Origin: Desulfovibrio oxyclinae DSM 11498
Lineage (GTDB): Bacteria > Desulfobacterota > Desulfovibrionia > Desulfovibrionales > Desulfovibrionaceae
Assembly (NCBI RefSeq): GCF_000375485.1
Contig: NZ_AQXE01000002.1
Span: 255,053-270,777 of the forward strand
DNA length: 15,725 nucleotides
Direction of reading: 5' to 3'
Position numbers and translations under genes: made by a program. Shown in pieces: positions 10,082 through 15,725 of the stretch (the stretch's first letter is position 1; each line of letters opens with the position of its first letter). The notes beneath the pieces were generated by a model. The model saw only the letters and a list, made by a program, of their open reading frames with translations, did not search any database and had not been told where the DNA came from.

Positions 10082-12238
10082 ATGCAGCATGCCAAAGATC
10101 TGAAAGAGTACCGCGAAGACATGCAGGAAGCGCTGGAAAACGAATTCCTGCGCACCACGCTCGACAACTTCGCAATCGCATACAAGGCCGGCCGCGCCAA
10201 CGCGTTCAAGGACTTCGACGTGGACCAGCTGGTCGAAGACGTCGCATGTTCAAAGGACAGCGCCGCCGCACGTATCCCCGAACTCTATGAAGAGTTCAAG
10301 AAGGTCGCTGAAGCGGCCGGTGCCCACGTGCATCTGGCCAAGGACGCCGACGAGGCCAACCGCATCATCGCGGACATCGCCAAGAAGACGAAGTCCAAGA
10401 AGATCGTCAAATCCAAGTCCATGACCGCAGAGGAAACCCTGCTGAACCATGTGCTGGAAGACGAAGGCCTCGAAGTCACCGAGACCGACCTCGGCGAATG
10501 GATCATCCAGCTTCGTCACGAGGGCCCGACCCATATGGTCATGCCTGCCATCCACCTTTCCCGCCATCAGGTGAAGGACCTCTTCACCAAGGTCACGGGC
10601 AAGGAACAGGACGCAGAGATTCAGAAGCTCGTCAAGGTCGCCCGTCGCGAACTTCGCCGCAAGTACGTCGAAGCCGACATGGGCATCACCGGCGGCAACT
10701 TCGCCATCGCCGAGACCGGCTCCATCGGTCTGGTGACCAACGAAGGCAACGCCCGCCTCGTGAGCACCCTGCCGCGCGTCCACGTTGCCCTGATGGGTGT
10801 GGACAAGCTGGTGCCGACCCTCGAAGACGCGCTGAAGATTCTCAAGGTTCTGCCGCGCAATGCCACCGGTCAGGCCATCACGTCCTACGTGACCTGGATC
10901 ACCGGTCGCAACGAGTGCGCCGCCGCTGAAGACGAAAAGAAGGAACTCCACTTCGTGTTCCTCGACAACGGTCGTCTGGAAATGGCCAAGGATCCCGTCT
11001 TCGGTCAGGTCCTTCGCTGCGTGCGCTGCGGCGCCTGCGCCAACGTGTGCCCGGTCTACCGCATCGTCGGCGGCCACAAGATGGGTCACATCTACATCGG
11101 CGCCATCGGCCTCATCCTGACCTACTTCTTCCACGGAAAGGAAAAAGCCAAGAACCTCGTCCAGAACTGCATCAACTGCGAAGCCTGCAAGGACATCTGC
11201 GCGGGCGGCATCGATCTGCCGGGACTGATCAAGGAAATCCACGCCCGGATTCAGGACGAAGACGGCCACTCCCTGCCCAGCGTGCTGCTCGGCAAGGTCA
11301 TGAAGAACCGCAGGCTGTTCCACGGTCTGCTCAAGGCAGCCAAGTTCGCCCGTCCGGCCGTGTCTGACAACGAAGGCTACCTGCGCCACCTGCCCATGAT
11401 GTTCGCCAAGGACCAGGGCTTCCGCGCGCTGCCTTCCGTTGCCGACCACGCCTTCCGCGACCGCTGGAAGGAACTCAAGCCGCAGGTCAACGCGCCCAAA
11501 TACCGCGTGGCCCTGTTCTCCGGCTGCGTTCAGGACTTCGTCTACCCCGAGCAGATGGAAGCCTGCACCGAGCTTCTGGGACAGAACAGCGTGGAAGTGG
11601 ACTTCCCGATGGATCAGTCCTGCTGCGGCCTGCCGCTGATGATGATGGGCGAGAAGAAGACCGCCGAAGACGTGGCCGTGCAGAACATGCGCGCATTCGA
11701 AGGCGGACAGTACGACTACATCATCACCATGTGCGCCTCCTGCGCCGCGCACCTGAAGCACAACTACAAGAAGCTGGTCGGCAAGAACCCGCGTCTGTCC
11801 ATGCAGGCCGACAAGTTCGGTGAGAAGATCATCGACTTCAGTACCTTCATGAACGACGTGCTCAAGGTGGACGCTTCCGACTTCACCGGTTCCACCCAGA
11901 AAGCCACCTACCACGCACCGTGCCACCTGTGCCGCGGTCTGGACGTGCATGAAGCTCCGCGCGAGCTCATCAGCAAGGCCGGTCTGGAATACGTGGAGTG
12001 CGACGAAGAGGAAGTCTGCTGCGGCTTTGGCGGAACCTTCTCCGTGAAGTTCCCCGAGCTGTCCGAGCAGCTGCTCAAGAACAAGCTGAACAACGTTGAG
12101 AAAACCGGTGCCGGCGTCCTGCTGACCGACTGCCCGGGCTGCATCATGCAGCTTCGCGGCGGCCTGAAGAAGCGTGGATCCGACATCAAGGTGCGGCACG
12201 TGGCCGAGGCTCTGGCCGACGCCAGCAAGAAGAAGTAG
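10082..12238 (+). CDS. lutB: LutB-LutA fusion: LUD domain, two 4Fe-4S clusters and two CCG domains; L-lactate dehydrogenase Fe-S subunit
   Basis: A 718-residue protein that joins functions encoded separately in Bacillus. Residues about 60-300 are a LUD domain, with ITGGNFAIAETGS ending near 214 and NEGNARLV after it. Next come ferredoxin-like motifs C313-x2-C316-x2-C319-x3-C323-P and C363-x2-C366-x2-C369-x3-C373. The second lacks the usual Pro after its last cysteine (CAGG). The C-terminal half is LutA/GlpC-like: first CCG domain with C482, C514-C515 and C551-x2-C554; second with C614, C646-C647 (CCGFGG) and C684-x2-C687. It probably forms the electron-transferring core of an L-lactate dehydrogenase with the LutC-like protein just upstream. 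No flavin-binding domain is evident. It is the last gene before the operon terminator. The assignment to L-lactate rests on family knowledge and context. Confidence 0.9.
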   Translation: MQHAKDLKEYREDMQEALENEFLRTTLDNFAIAYKAGRANAFKDFDVDQLVEDVACSKDSAAARIPELYEEFKKVAEAAGAHVHLAKDADEANRIIADIAKKTKSKKIVKSKSMTAEETLLNHVLEDEGLEVTETDLGEWIIQLRHEGPTHMVMPAIHLSRHQVKDLFTKVTGKEQDAEIQKLVKVARRELRRKYVEADMGITGGNFAIAETGSIGLVTNEGNARLVSTLPRVHVALMGVDKLVPTLEDALKILKVLPRNATGQAITSYVTWITGRNECAAAEDEKKELHFVFLDNGRLEMAKDPVFGQVLRCVRCGACANVCPVYRIVGGHKMGHIYIGAIGLILTYFFHGKEKAKNLVQNCINCEACKDICAGGIDLPGLIKEIHARIQDEDGHSLPSVLLGKVMKNRRLFHGLLKAAKFARPAVSDNEGYLRHLPMMFAKDQGFRALPSVADHAFRDRWKELKPQVNAPKYRVALFSGCVQDFVYPEQMEACTELLGQNSVEVDFPMDQSCCGLPLMMMGEKKTAEDVAVQNMRAFEGGQYDYIITMCASCAAHLKHNYKKLVGKNPRLSMQADKFGEKIIDFSTFMNDVLKVDASDFTGSTQKATYHAPCHLCRGLDVHEAPRELISKAGLEYVECDEEEVCCGFGGTFSVKFPELSEQLLKNKLNNVEKTGAGVLLTDCPGCIMQLRGGLKKRGSDIKVRHVAEALADASKKK

Positions 12239-12328
12239 CCGCGAACAACGAATATGACATCAGGCCTGAACGGTTGGACCGCAATCCCTCGAAGCAACGC
12301 CACGCTTCCTCCGATGACGGCCTGTGTC

Positions 12329-12359
12329 GGGTTCCCCGCGCCCCCGCGGGGAACCCTTT
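12329..12359 (+). terminator. Rho-independent terminator of the lactate oxidation operon
   Basis: A perfect 12-bp stem, GGGTTCCCCGCG (12329-12340) with CGCGGGGAACCC (12345-12356), encloses a CCCC loop and is followed by TTTAAAAAATTT. The T-run on the + strand is short. The A-run upstream on the other strand could let it act in both directions, although no convergent gene is seen. Confidence 0.85.
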
Positions 12360-12386
12360 AAAAAATTTCCCGACCCCTGGCCGGGG

Positions 12387-12452
12387 ATGATCGAAACGGA
12401 GCTCGGCTTGTCTGAACGGCTCCGGGAGACATCAAGGGGACTGACAGAATGA
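12387..12452 (+). CDS. Possible 21-codon leader reading frame overlapping the chemoreceptor start
   Basis: An ATG at 12387 opens 21 codons and stops at TGA 12450-12452, overlapping the chemoreceptor ATG as ATGA. The peptide is mixed charged (starts MIETELG, ends RGLTE) with no recognisable motif. The only upstream ribosome-like sequence is a G-run that abuts the ATG and sits in a small CCCC/GGGG hairpin (12374-12377 with 12383-12386), so initiation would be poor. It may be chance. Confidence 0.2.
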   Translation: MIETELGLSERLRETSRGLTE

Positions 12453-14011
12453 AGACCGAATCCAAAATCGCCCTTATATACGTCCTTGGTTTTATTGCAT
12501 GCGGTGGGACCGCACTTGCATTGGGCGAGGACACCATGATCGTTGGAGCTCTGCTTGGCGCACTGGCCGCGCTGGCTTGCGGGATCGGCTGGGCGTATCA
12601 TCATTACCTTCTGCGGCCCATGGACAGGCTTGACAACTGGGCCACAAAGGTGGCAACGGGCGACTTTGGCGAGGCGGCTCCCGAAATGGGAGGCAGCGCA
12701 GGTCGCTTCGCAGAGCATCTGAAGGATGTCGTGGACCAGCTCAAGCACAACAAGGGCTACCTTCAGGGGGTCCTGAACGGACTCCCGATTCCCTGTGCCA
12801 CCGTTGACACGGACCAGAACATCACTTTTCTCAACCGCGAATGTCTTCAGATGATGTCCCTTGACCGGGACCCTGCCGAGTATCACGGCAGGAACCTCTC
12901 GCAGGTGTTCTACAAGGACGACCGTGACGCGCTCATCAAGAAGTGCATGACCACCGGCGAGAAGTGGCACAACGTGGAGGCGACCTTCAGGGCGGACGAT
13001 GGACGCGACGTCCCCGTTCTGGCGAACCTCTGTCCTCTGACGGATCTTGACGGCAAGATCGTCGGCGGAATGTGCCTGTACCTTGATATGACCGAGATGC
13101 GCGAGCGCGAACGGCAGATAACCGAGCAGAATGAATGTCTCGGCACCGCCGCGTTCGAAGCACGTGATATTTCCGACCGTCTGGCTGCCGCCGCCGAACA
13201 GCTTTCCCGAGCTGTGGCAAGTGCCCAGGAGGGTGCGGCGGAGCAGAGGGAACGGACCTCCGAAACCGCGACGGCGATGGAGGAGATGAATGCCACTGTC
13301 GGCGAGGTCGCGCAGCACGCCAATGCTGCGGCCGAATCCGCCGACACGGCGCAACAGCAGGCTCAGAGCGGGTCCGGCATCGTGGCCGAAGTAGTATCGG
13401 CCATCCACGAAGTCCAGTCCAATGCCGACACGCTCAAGGAGTCCATGGTCGTCCTCGGTACTCAGGCCGAGGACATCGGCAAGGTCCTTGTCGTCATCGA
13501 GGACATTGCCGACCAGACCAACCTGCTGGCACTGAATGCCGCCATTGAAGCCGCCCGCGCAGGAGAAGCGGGACGCGGCTTCGCGGTGGTTGCCGACGAG
13601 GTGCGCAAGCTGGCCGAAAAGACCATGCAGGCCACCAAGGAAGTCGGTGAAGCGATCGTCGCCATTCAGGATGGTGCGAAGCAGAACGTAGGCGCCACGG
13701 AAAAGGCCGCCCAGTCCGTGTTGAGGAGCACGGAGCTGGCGACCGATTCCGGTCAGGCGCTGGAACGCATCGTTACGGAGTGCGAACAGACGGCCGACCG
13801 TGTGAGGAGCATTGCGACGGCCGCCGAACAGCAGTCCGCAGCGAGCGAGCAGATCAATCGCGCCACACTTGAAGTTAGCGAGATCGCTGGCAAAGTGGAC
13901 GAGGCGATGGAGCACTCCGCATACTCCGTGCAGGAGCTTTCGGAGCTTGCTTCATCACTTGTGGGACTGATCAACCAGATGAAAACCGAAGAGTCCGCCG
14001 GAAAGAAATAG
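12449..14011 (+). CDS. Methyl-accepting chemotaxis protein with cytoplasmic PAS domain
   Basis: A chemoreceptor of 520 residues. Two hydrophobic segments (about 7-26 and 29-52) are separated by only a few polar residues, so there is no periplasmic ligand domain. They form a membrane hairpin with the rest in the cytoplasm. A HAMP-like stretch follows ([18 protein letters not shown], from about 55). A PAS domain spans about 105-215, starting near [14 protein letters not shown] and ending at [13 protein letters not shown]. The long helical signalling domain has the conserved tip that contacts CheA/Che[21 protein letters not shown], at 358-377. No C-terminal CheR-tethering pentapeptide is seen. 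The layout suits sensing of an internal or membrane-linked signal such as redox state or metabolite level. The ligand or cofactor is not evident. AAGGGGA (12434-12440) is the ribosome site. It lies just downstream of the lactate operon but behind its own leader. Confidence 0.93.
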   Translation: MKTESKIALIYVLGFIACGGTALALGEDTMIVGALLGALAALACGIGWAYHHYLLRPMDRLDNWATKVATGDFGEAAPEMGGSAGRFAEHLKDVVDQLKHNKGYLQGVLNGLPIPCATVDTDQNITFLNRECLQMMSLDRDPAEYHGRNLSQVFYKDDRDALIKKCMTTGEKWHNVEATFRADDGRDVPVLANLCPLTDLDGKIVGGMCLYLDMTEMRERERQITEQNECLGTAAFEARDISDRLAAAAEQLSRAVASAQEGAAEQRERTSETATAMEEMNATVGEVAQHANAAAESADTAQQQAQSGSGIVAEVVSAIHEVQSNADTLKESMVVLGTQAEDIGKVLVVIEDIADQTNLLALNAAIEAARAGEAGRGFAVVADEVRKLAEKTMQATKEVGEAIVAIQDGAKQNVGATEKAAQSVLRSTELATDSGQALERIVTECEQTADRVRSIATAAEQQSAASEQINRATLEVSEIAGKVDEAMEHSAYSVQELSELASSLVGLINQMKTEESAGKK

Positions 14012-14031
14012 CGGCGGACGGAGGTAGAATA

Positions 14032-14214
14032 ATGACTAAAGCAATCCGCCCCTGCCCCATGATGAAGGGTGATCCCTGCTGCCTGGCAGCAAAGGAAATC
14101 GAAGGCATTGCTGCCGCTGAAGCGGGTGCCTGCGGCAACCCGGCCGTGGTTCTGGATAACGACTCCGCGAACCGCGCCGTGGCCAAGGGCCGCTGCCCCT
14201 TCATGGGCGAATAG
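14032..14214 (+). CDS. Cysteine-rich 60-residue protein of unknown function
   Basis: Not recognised. A consensus ribosome site GGAGGT (14020-14025) sits 6 bases before the ATG, only 20 bases after the chemoreceptor stop, and a terminator follows within 11 bases. It is therefore very likely a real gene co-transcribed with the chemoreceptor. The protein has five cysteines (C8, C16, C17, C34, C55). It opens with a C-P-M-M-K-G box (8-13) and closes with a related C-P-F-M-G box (55-59). Between these is an Ala-rich, probably helical stretch (19-33). There is no signal peptide or membrane segment. The cysteines could bind metal or an Fe-S cluster, but the spacing matches no motif I know. Confidence 0.75.
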   Translation: MTKAIRPCPMMKGDPCCLAAKEIEGIAAAEAGACGNPAVVLDNDSANRAVAKGRCPFMGE

Positions 14215-14224
14215 GTCTGTATAC

Positions 14225-14255
14225 CGCCGGGGCGGGGTCCCCGCCCCGGCGCTTT
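14225..14255 (+). terminator. GC-rich hairpin terminator after the cysteine-rich small gene
   Basis: A 12-bp stem with a 3-base loop lies at 14225-14251 (arms CGCCGGGGCGGG and CCCGCCCCGGCG). It starts 11 bases after the stop codon and is followed by CTTTACAAT. The T-run is weak, so read-through into the Dabb gene leader is possible. Confidence 0.7.
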
Positions 14256-14280
14256 ACAATAACGAATACGAACTTACATA
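14253..14280 (+). promoter_or_regulatory. Candidate promoter for the Dabb gene
   Basis: TTTACA (14253-14258, five of six matches to the -35 consensus), a 16-base spacer and TACATA (14275-14280, a poor -10). It is the best promoter-like match between the upstream terminator and the structured leader, and it would start RNA close to 14287, just at the first hairpin arm. Overlap with the terminator tail and the weak -10 lower confidence. Confidence 0.3.
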
Positions 14281-14285
14281 TGTAA
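14274..14285. promoter_or_regulatory. 12-bp perfect palindrome, candidate operator
   Basis: TTACATATGTAA is a perfect dyad without spacer, in an A/T-rich patch directly upstream of the structured leader and over the proposed -10. The position suits a repressor or activator site. The binding protein is unknown, and it could be chance in an A/T-rich stretch. Confidence 0.35.
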
Positions 14286-14287
14286 TG

Positions 14288-14410
14288 ATCGGCTCCGCTG
14301 GGTGGTGGGGCTGACGGTGGCAGGGCCGATTCGGACGGCCCGACGCAATACAGGATGTGGGAGGTCCCTGCGTAAGCATGGACCAAGGCGGAAGGACGGC
14401 TTCCGCCGAG
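14288..14410 (+). promoter_or_regulatory. Structured 5' leader of the Dabb gene, riboswitch-like, no known class recognised
   Basis: Three hairpins can be drawn. GGGCCG (14323-14328) pairs with CGGCCC (14336-14341). GGTCC-C-TGC (14363-14371) pairs with GCA-T-GGACC (14376-14384) around a GUAA tetraloop. GGCGGAAG (14387-14394) pairs with CTTCCGCC (14400-14407) around GACGG. The first hairpin's 5' arm can instead pair with upstream ATCGGCTC (14288-14295 with 14323-14330, 8 bp with one G-U), so two folds are mutually exclusive. The ribosome site follows 28 bases later. I do not recognise a known riboswitch class. Confidence 0.45.
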
Positions 14411-14435
14411 ACAGAGGACCGGCAATCGCATGACG

Positions 14436-14441
14436 AAGGAG
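14436..14441 (+). promoter_or_regulatory. Ribosome binding site that sets the GTG start of the Dabb gene
   Basis: AAGGAG stands 8 bases before GTG at 14450. The frame is open back to a GTG at 14357, but that start has no such site, would cover the hairpin region, and would add about 31 residues absent from the family. Confidence 0.8.
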
Positions 14442-14449
14442 CACCTGAA

Positions 14450-14752
14450 GTGGTCAAACACGTAGTAATGTGGAAACTCAAGGAAGAAGCCGAGGGCGCG
14501 GACGCCAAGACGAACGCAGCCAAAATGAAGGAAATGCTGGAAGCCCTGCAAGGTCAGATCGAAGGCCTGCTGAGCCTGAGTGTTTCCACCGACGTCTTCC
14601 TTTCCGCACCGGAGACCGATGTGGTGCTCTTTTCCGAGCACGAGAGCCGCGAGGCACTGGAAACGTATCAGACGCATCCGTTGCACGTTGCCTGCGTGGA
14701 CTTCGTGAAGAAGGTCGTTAGCGATCGCCGGGTGGTGGACTGCGAACTGTAG
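14450..14752 (+). CDS. Dabb-family (stress-responsive alpha/beta barrel) protein
   Basis: A 100-residue protein with the typical Dabb layout. It opens with the strand VKHVVMWKLKEEA and continues with a helix around 18-35 (NAAKMKEMLEALQGQ). It then has the strand region LLSLSVSTDVF, a central TDVVLFSEHESREALETYQ segment, then HPLHVACVDFVKKVV and a final VVDCEL strand. Family members are usually about 95-110 residues and fold as dimeric ferredoxin-like barrels. Bacterial members have no agreed function, so none is assigned here. The GTG start is chosen from the AAGGAG site at 14436-14441 and from the family N-terminus. A long noncoding, hairpin-rich leader precedes it, and an unrelated-looking gene follows 83 bases later. 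Confidence 0.85.
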   Translation: MVKHVVMWKLKEEAEGADAKTNAAKMKEMLEALQGQIEGLLSLSVSTDVFLSAPETDVVLFSEHESREALETYQTHPLHVACVDFVKKVVSDRRVVDCEL

Positions 14753-14822
14753 CGCCTGAAACGGCCTGCGGTTTAGCCAGATCCTCCCCCGTGTTCAATT
14801 CCAGACCCCCGGGCGGGGGCGT

Positions 14823-14828
14823 AAGGAG
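14823..14828 (+). promoter_or_regulatory. Ribosome binding site that sets the start of the HNH-like gene
   Basis: AAGGAG lies 7 bases before ATG 14836. An in-frame ATG at 14791 would add 15 residues encoded across a CCCCC/GGGGG hairpin (14806-14819) and has no ribosome site, so the later start is preferred. Confidence 0.75.
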
Positions 14829-14835
14829 AACCGCC

Positions 14836-15201
14836 ATGACCTTACGGTATGATCAGGACAGGCGGCGCATCATCTGCCGCTGGGAGGAACCGACCCGCAT
14901 CGTCATGAACAAGCGTGAAGGTACCATTAAAAGATCGCGCGCCATTAGCGTGAAAGTGAGCGAAACAGGCAAACTCAATGCCAAGGACACCAGGCGGCAT
15001 CAGGGGCATCCCATGTACCGCCACATTTCGCTCTTCAACAATAAATTGAGGAAAATGAACTTCTTCCCCAACCAGGACGGCTACAAATGCAGTGTCTGCG
15101 GTGCGGAGGATAACGTCAATCCTCACTTCGACGTCAACGGCCAGAACATCATCTGGCTGTGCAAGCGGCACCAGCACGCATCCCCCAAGGTGGACGCGTA
15201 A
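14836..15201 (+). CDS. Basic protein of unknown function with an HNH-like or treble-clef Cys/His motif
   Basis: Not recognised as a named family. The 121 residues are strongly basic in the first 75, with many Arg and Lys. The C-terminal part has C85-x2-C88-G, then NPHFD (H97), NGQNI (N101-N104) and WLC109-K-R-H112-Q-H114. This order (C-x2-C-G, a central His, an Asn before a hydrophobic patch, then C-x2-H) resembles the zinc-bound treble clef of HNH endonucleases. The central catalytic Asp/Glu-His pair is not clearly present, so nuclease activity is uncertain and a simple zinc-binding fold is equally possible. It is preceded by a clear ribosome site and followed by its own strong terminator. 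It may share a transcript with the Dabb gene 83 bases upstream. Confidence 0.75.
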   Translation: MTLRYDQDRRRIICRWEEPTRIVMNKREGTIKRSRAISVKVSETGKLNAKDTRRHQGHPMYRHISLFNNKLRKMNFFPNQDGYKCSVCGAEDNVNPHFDVNGQNIIWLCKRHQHASPKVDA

Positions 15202-15255
15202 CGCCGCCACACTCGCGCCCCTTCGGCGGGTGACGCGAAGAACAATTGCCGAAAA

Positions 15256-15294
15256 ACAAGGCCCTCCCGGAACGTCCGGGGGGGCCTTGTCTTT
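15256..15294 (+). terminator. Rho-independent terminator after the HNH-like gene
   Basis: A 16-bp stem with one G-U pairs ACAAGGCCCTCCCGGA (15256-15271) with TCCGGGGGGGCCTTGT (15275-15290) around an ACG loop and is followed by CTTTA. It has the longest stem of any hairpin in the window and lies 54 bases after the stop codon. Confidence 0.88.
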
Positions 15295-15531
15295 AGGGGG
15301 GAGGATGAAGGTATGGCTGCTTGAAATATAGCAATAGCAATGCCAAAGTAAAAAATGGCGGTATTCAAGGCTTTCTTCTTTCCATGGCACAATAGAATGC
15401 GCAAAAATGGAAAAATCGGGTGTAATTTTTTCAAAAATGCTGACAAAAAAGTGAAGGTGAAAAAATACTGTCGCCCTGTCGTTGAAGGTGTAGGATACGA
15501 AAGGGTGTGAACTGCAACTTACGGGGGAAAC
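15295..15531 (+). other. A/T-rich noncoding region upstream of the response regulator gene
   Basis: With the terminator before it, this fills the 330-base gap without a gene. No supported coding frame is seen. It is far more A/T-rich than the rest of the window, with A/T runs at 15350-15355, 15403-15407, 15411-15415, 15426-15431, 15433-15437, 15445-15450 and 15460-15465. An A/T dyad pairs 15409-15416 with 15425-15432. These features suggest bent DNA or an upstream promoter element for the gene at 15532. Confidence 0.6.
15440..15469 (+). promoter_or_regulatory. Candidate sigma70-type promoter for the response regulator gene
   Basis: CTGACA (15440-15445, five of six matches to the -35), an 18-base spacer and AATACT (15464-15469, four of six matches to the -10). 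A/T runs immediately upstream could serve as an UP element. The predicted RNA start near 15476 leaves a leader of about 55 bases. Confidence 0.4.
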
Positions 15532-15725
15532 GTGAGGACAGAGGCTGAAGGGGATGTTCGGACCGACGAAATGCTCTTTGCGGACGAAGACGACCAGGTC
15601 ATGGAGGGCGGGTTTGAACCGCATCCGTGGAAAGTGCTGGTTGTGGACGACGAGGAGGAGGTTCATCAGGCCACGCGACTAGTCCTATCCGACTATGAGT
15701 TCGCCGGCCGCCGTCTGGAATTCCT
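15532..15725 (+). CDS. Response regulator, N-terminal part (3' end outside window), DUF3369-type
   Basis: Start of a response regulator; 64 complete codons are in view. After about 30 acidic, variable residues that include MLFADEDD, the receiver domain begins with PWKVLVVDDEEEVH, whose D39 and D40 form the Mg-binding acidic pair. ATRLVLSDYEFAGRRLEF follows. The combination of an acidic lead, the PWKVL-VDDE-EVH-TRL-L start and the GR-LEF ending resembles regulators that carry DUF3369 and an HD-type or other output domain after the receiver; this is from memory. The phosphorylated Asp and the output domain lie outside. The start is taken as GTG 15532 behind GGGGG (15523-15527). In-frame ATGs at 15571 and 15601 lack ribosome sites but are possible. 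Confidence 0.8.
   Translation, partial: MRTEAEGDVRTDEMLFADEDDQVMEGGFEPHPWKVLVVDDEEEVHQATRLVLSDYEFAGRRLEF

Noticed and set aside
12359..12388. FliA (sigma28)-type promoter before the chemoreceptor gene
   Set aside because: TAAA and GCCG are both present, but the spacing is 17 rather than about 15 bases, and the -10 reads GCCGGGGA instead of GCCGATAA.
14323..14407. Known guanidine-II (mini-ykkC) or cyclic-di-GMP-I riboswitch
   Set aside because: GGACGGC occurs twice and one GACGCAA string is present, which recall ACGR loops and the GEMM core. However, the ACGG is not a tetraloop closed by the stems in the right register, and the rest of the GEMM consensus is missing.
14357..14449. GTG at 14357 as start of the Dabb protein
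   Set aside because: It would translate the hairpin region and add about 31 residues absent from the family. The clear AAGGAG site precedes GTG 14450.
14791..14835. ATG at 14791 as start of the HNH-like protein
   Set aside because: It has no ribosome site, and the extra 15 residues are encoded by a CCCCC/GGGGG hairpin region; AAGGAG precedes ATG 14836.

Overview
The window looks like a chromosomal segment of a Desulfovibrionaceae-type sulfate reducer (Desulfovibrio or Pseudodesulfovibrio group). The reasons are a high-GC genome with strong, expression-type codon bias, a single-chain pyruvate:ferredoxin oxidoreductase with the Desulfovibrio-style C-terminal cysteine pair, and a gene order that, from memory, matches the organic-acid oxidation locus of D. 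vulgaris Hildenborough (DVU3025-DVU3033). This is recognition from sequence and memory; no search was run.

Positions 1-12238 hold eight co-directional genes that form one lactate-to-acetate pathway. In order they are por (3' part only), an LctP-type lactate permease, an FAD-linked D-lactate/glycolate dehydrogenase, its Fe-S/CCG partner, pta, ackA, a LutC-like LUD protein, and a LutB-LutA fusion (LUD, two 4Fe-4S motifs, two CCG domains). Lactate enters by the permease. Two unrelated dehydrogenase systems, probably one per stereoisomer, oxidise it to pyruvate. PFOR makes acetyl-CoA and reduced ferredoxin, and Pta plus AckA convert acetyl-CoA to acetate with ATP. The operon promoter lies upstream of the window. 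GC-rich hairpins without U-tracts sit after por and after the permease gene and may set unequal gene dosage. A strong terminator closes the operon at 12329-12359.

Positions 12360-14255 hold a second unit: a membrane-anchored chemoreceptor with a cytoplasmic PAS domain and no periplasmic ligand domain, then a 60-residue cysteine-rich protein of unknown function, then a GC hairpin terminator. A 21-codon reading frame ends across the chemoreceptor start codon.

Positions 14256-14752 hold a Dabb-family gene with a GTG start. About 160 bases of noncoding leader precede it, with three well-formed hairpins, a GUAA tetraloop, two mutually exclusive pairings and a 12-bp palindrome where the promoter should be. 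This is the best candidate for an undescribed regulatory element here. Next come an unrecognised 121-residue basic protein with an HNH-like or treble-clef Cys/His pattern (14836-15201) and a strong terminator.

Positions 15295-15531 are unusually A/T-rich, with several A-tracts and a plausible promoter. They lead into the start of a response regulator (15532 to the window end) whose N-terminus resembles DUF3369-type regulators.
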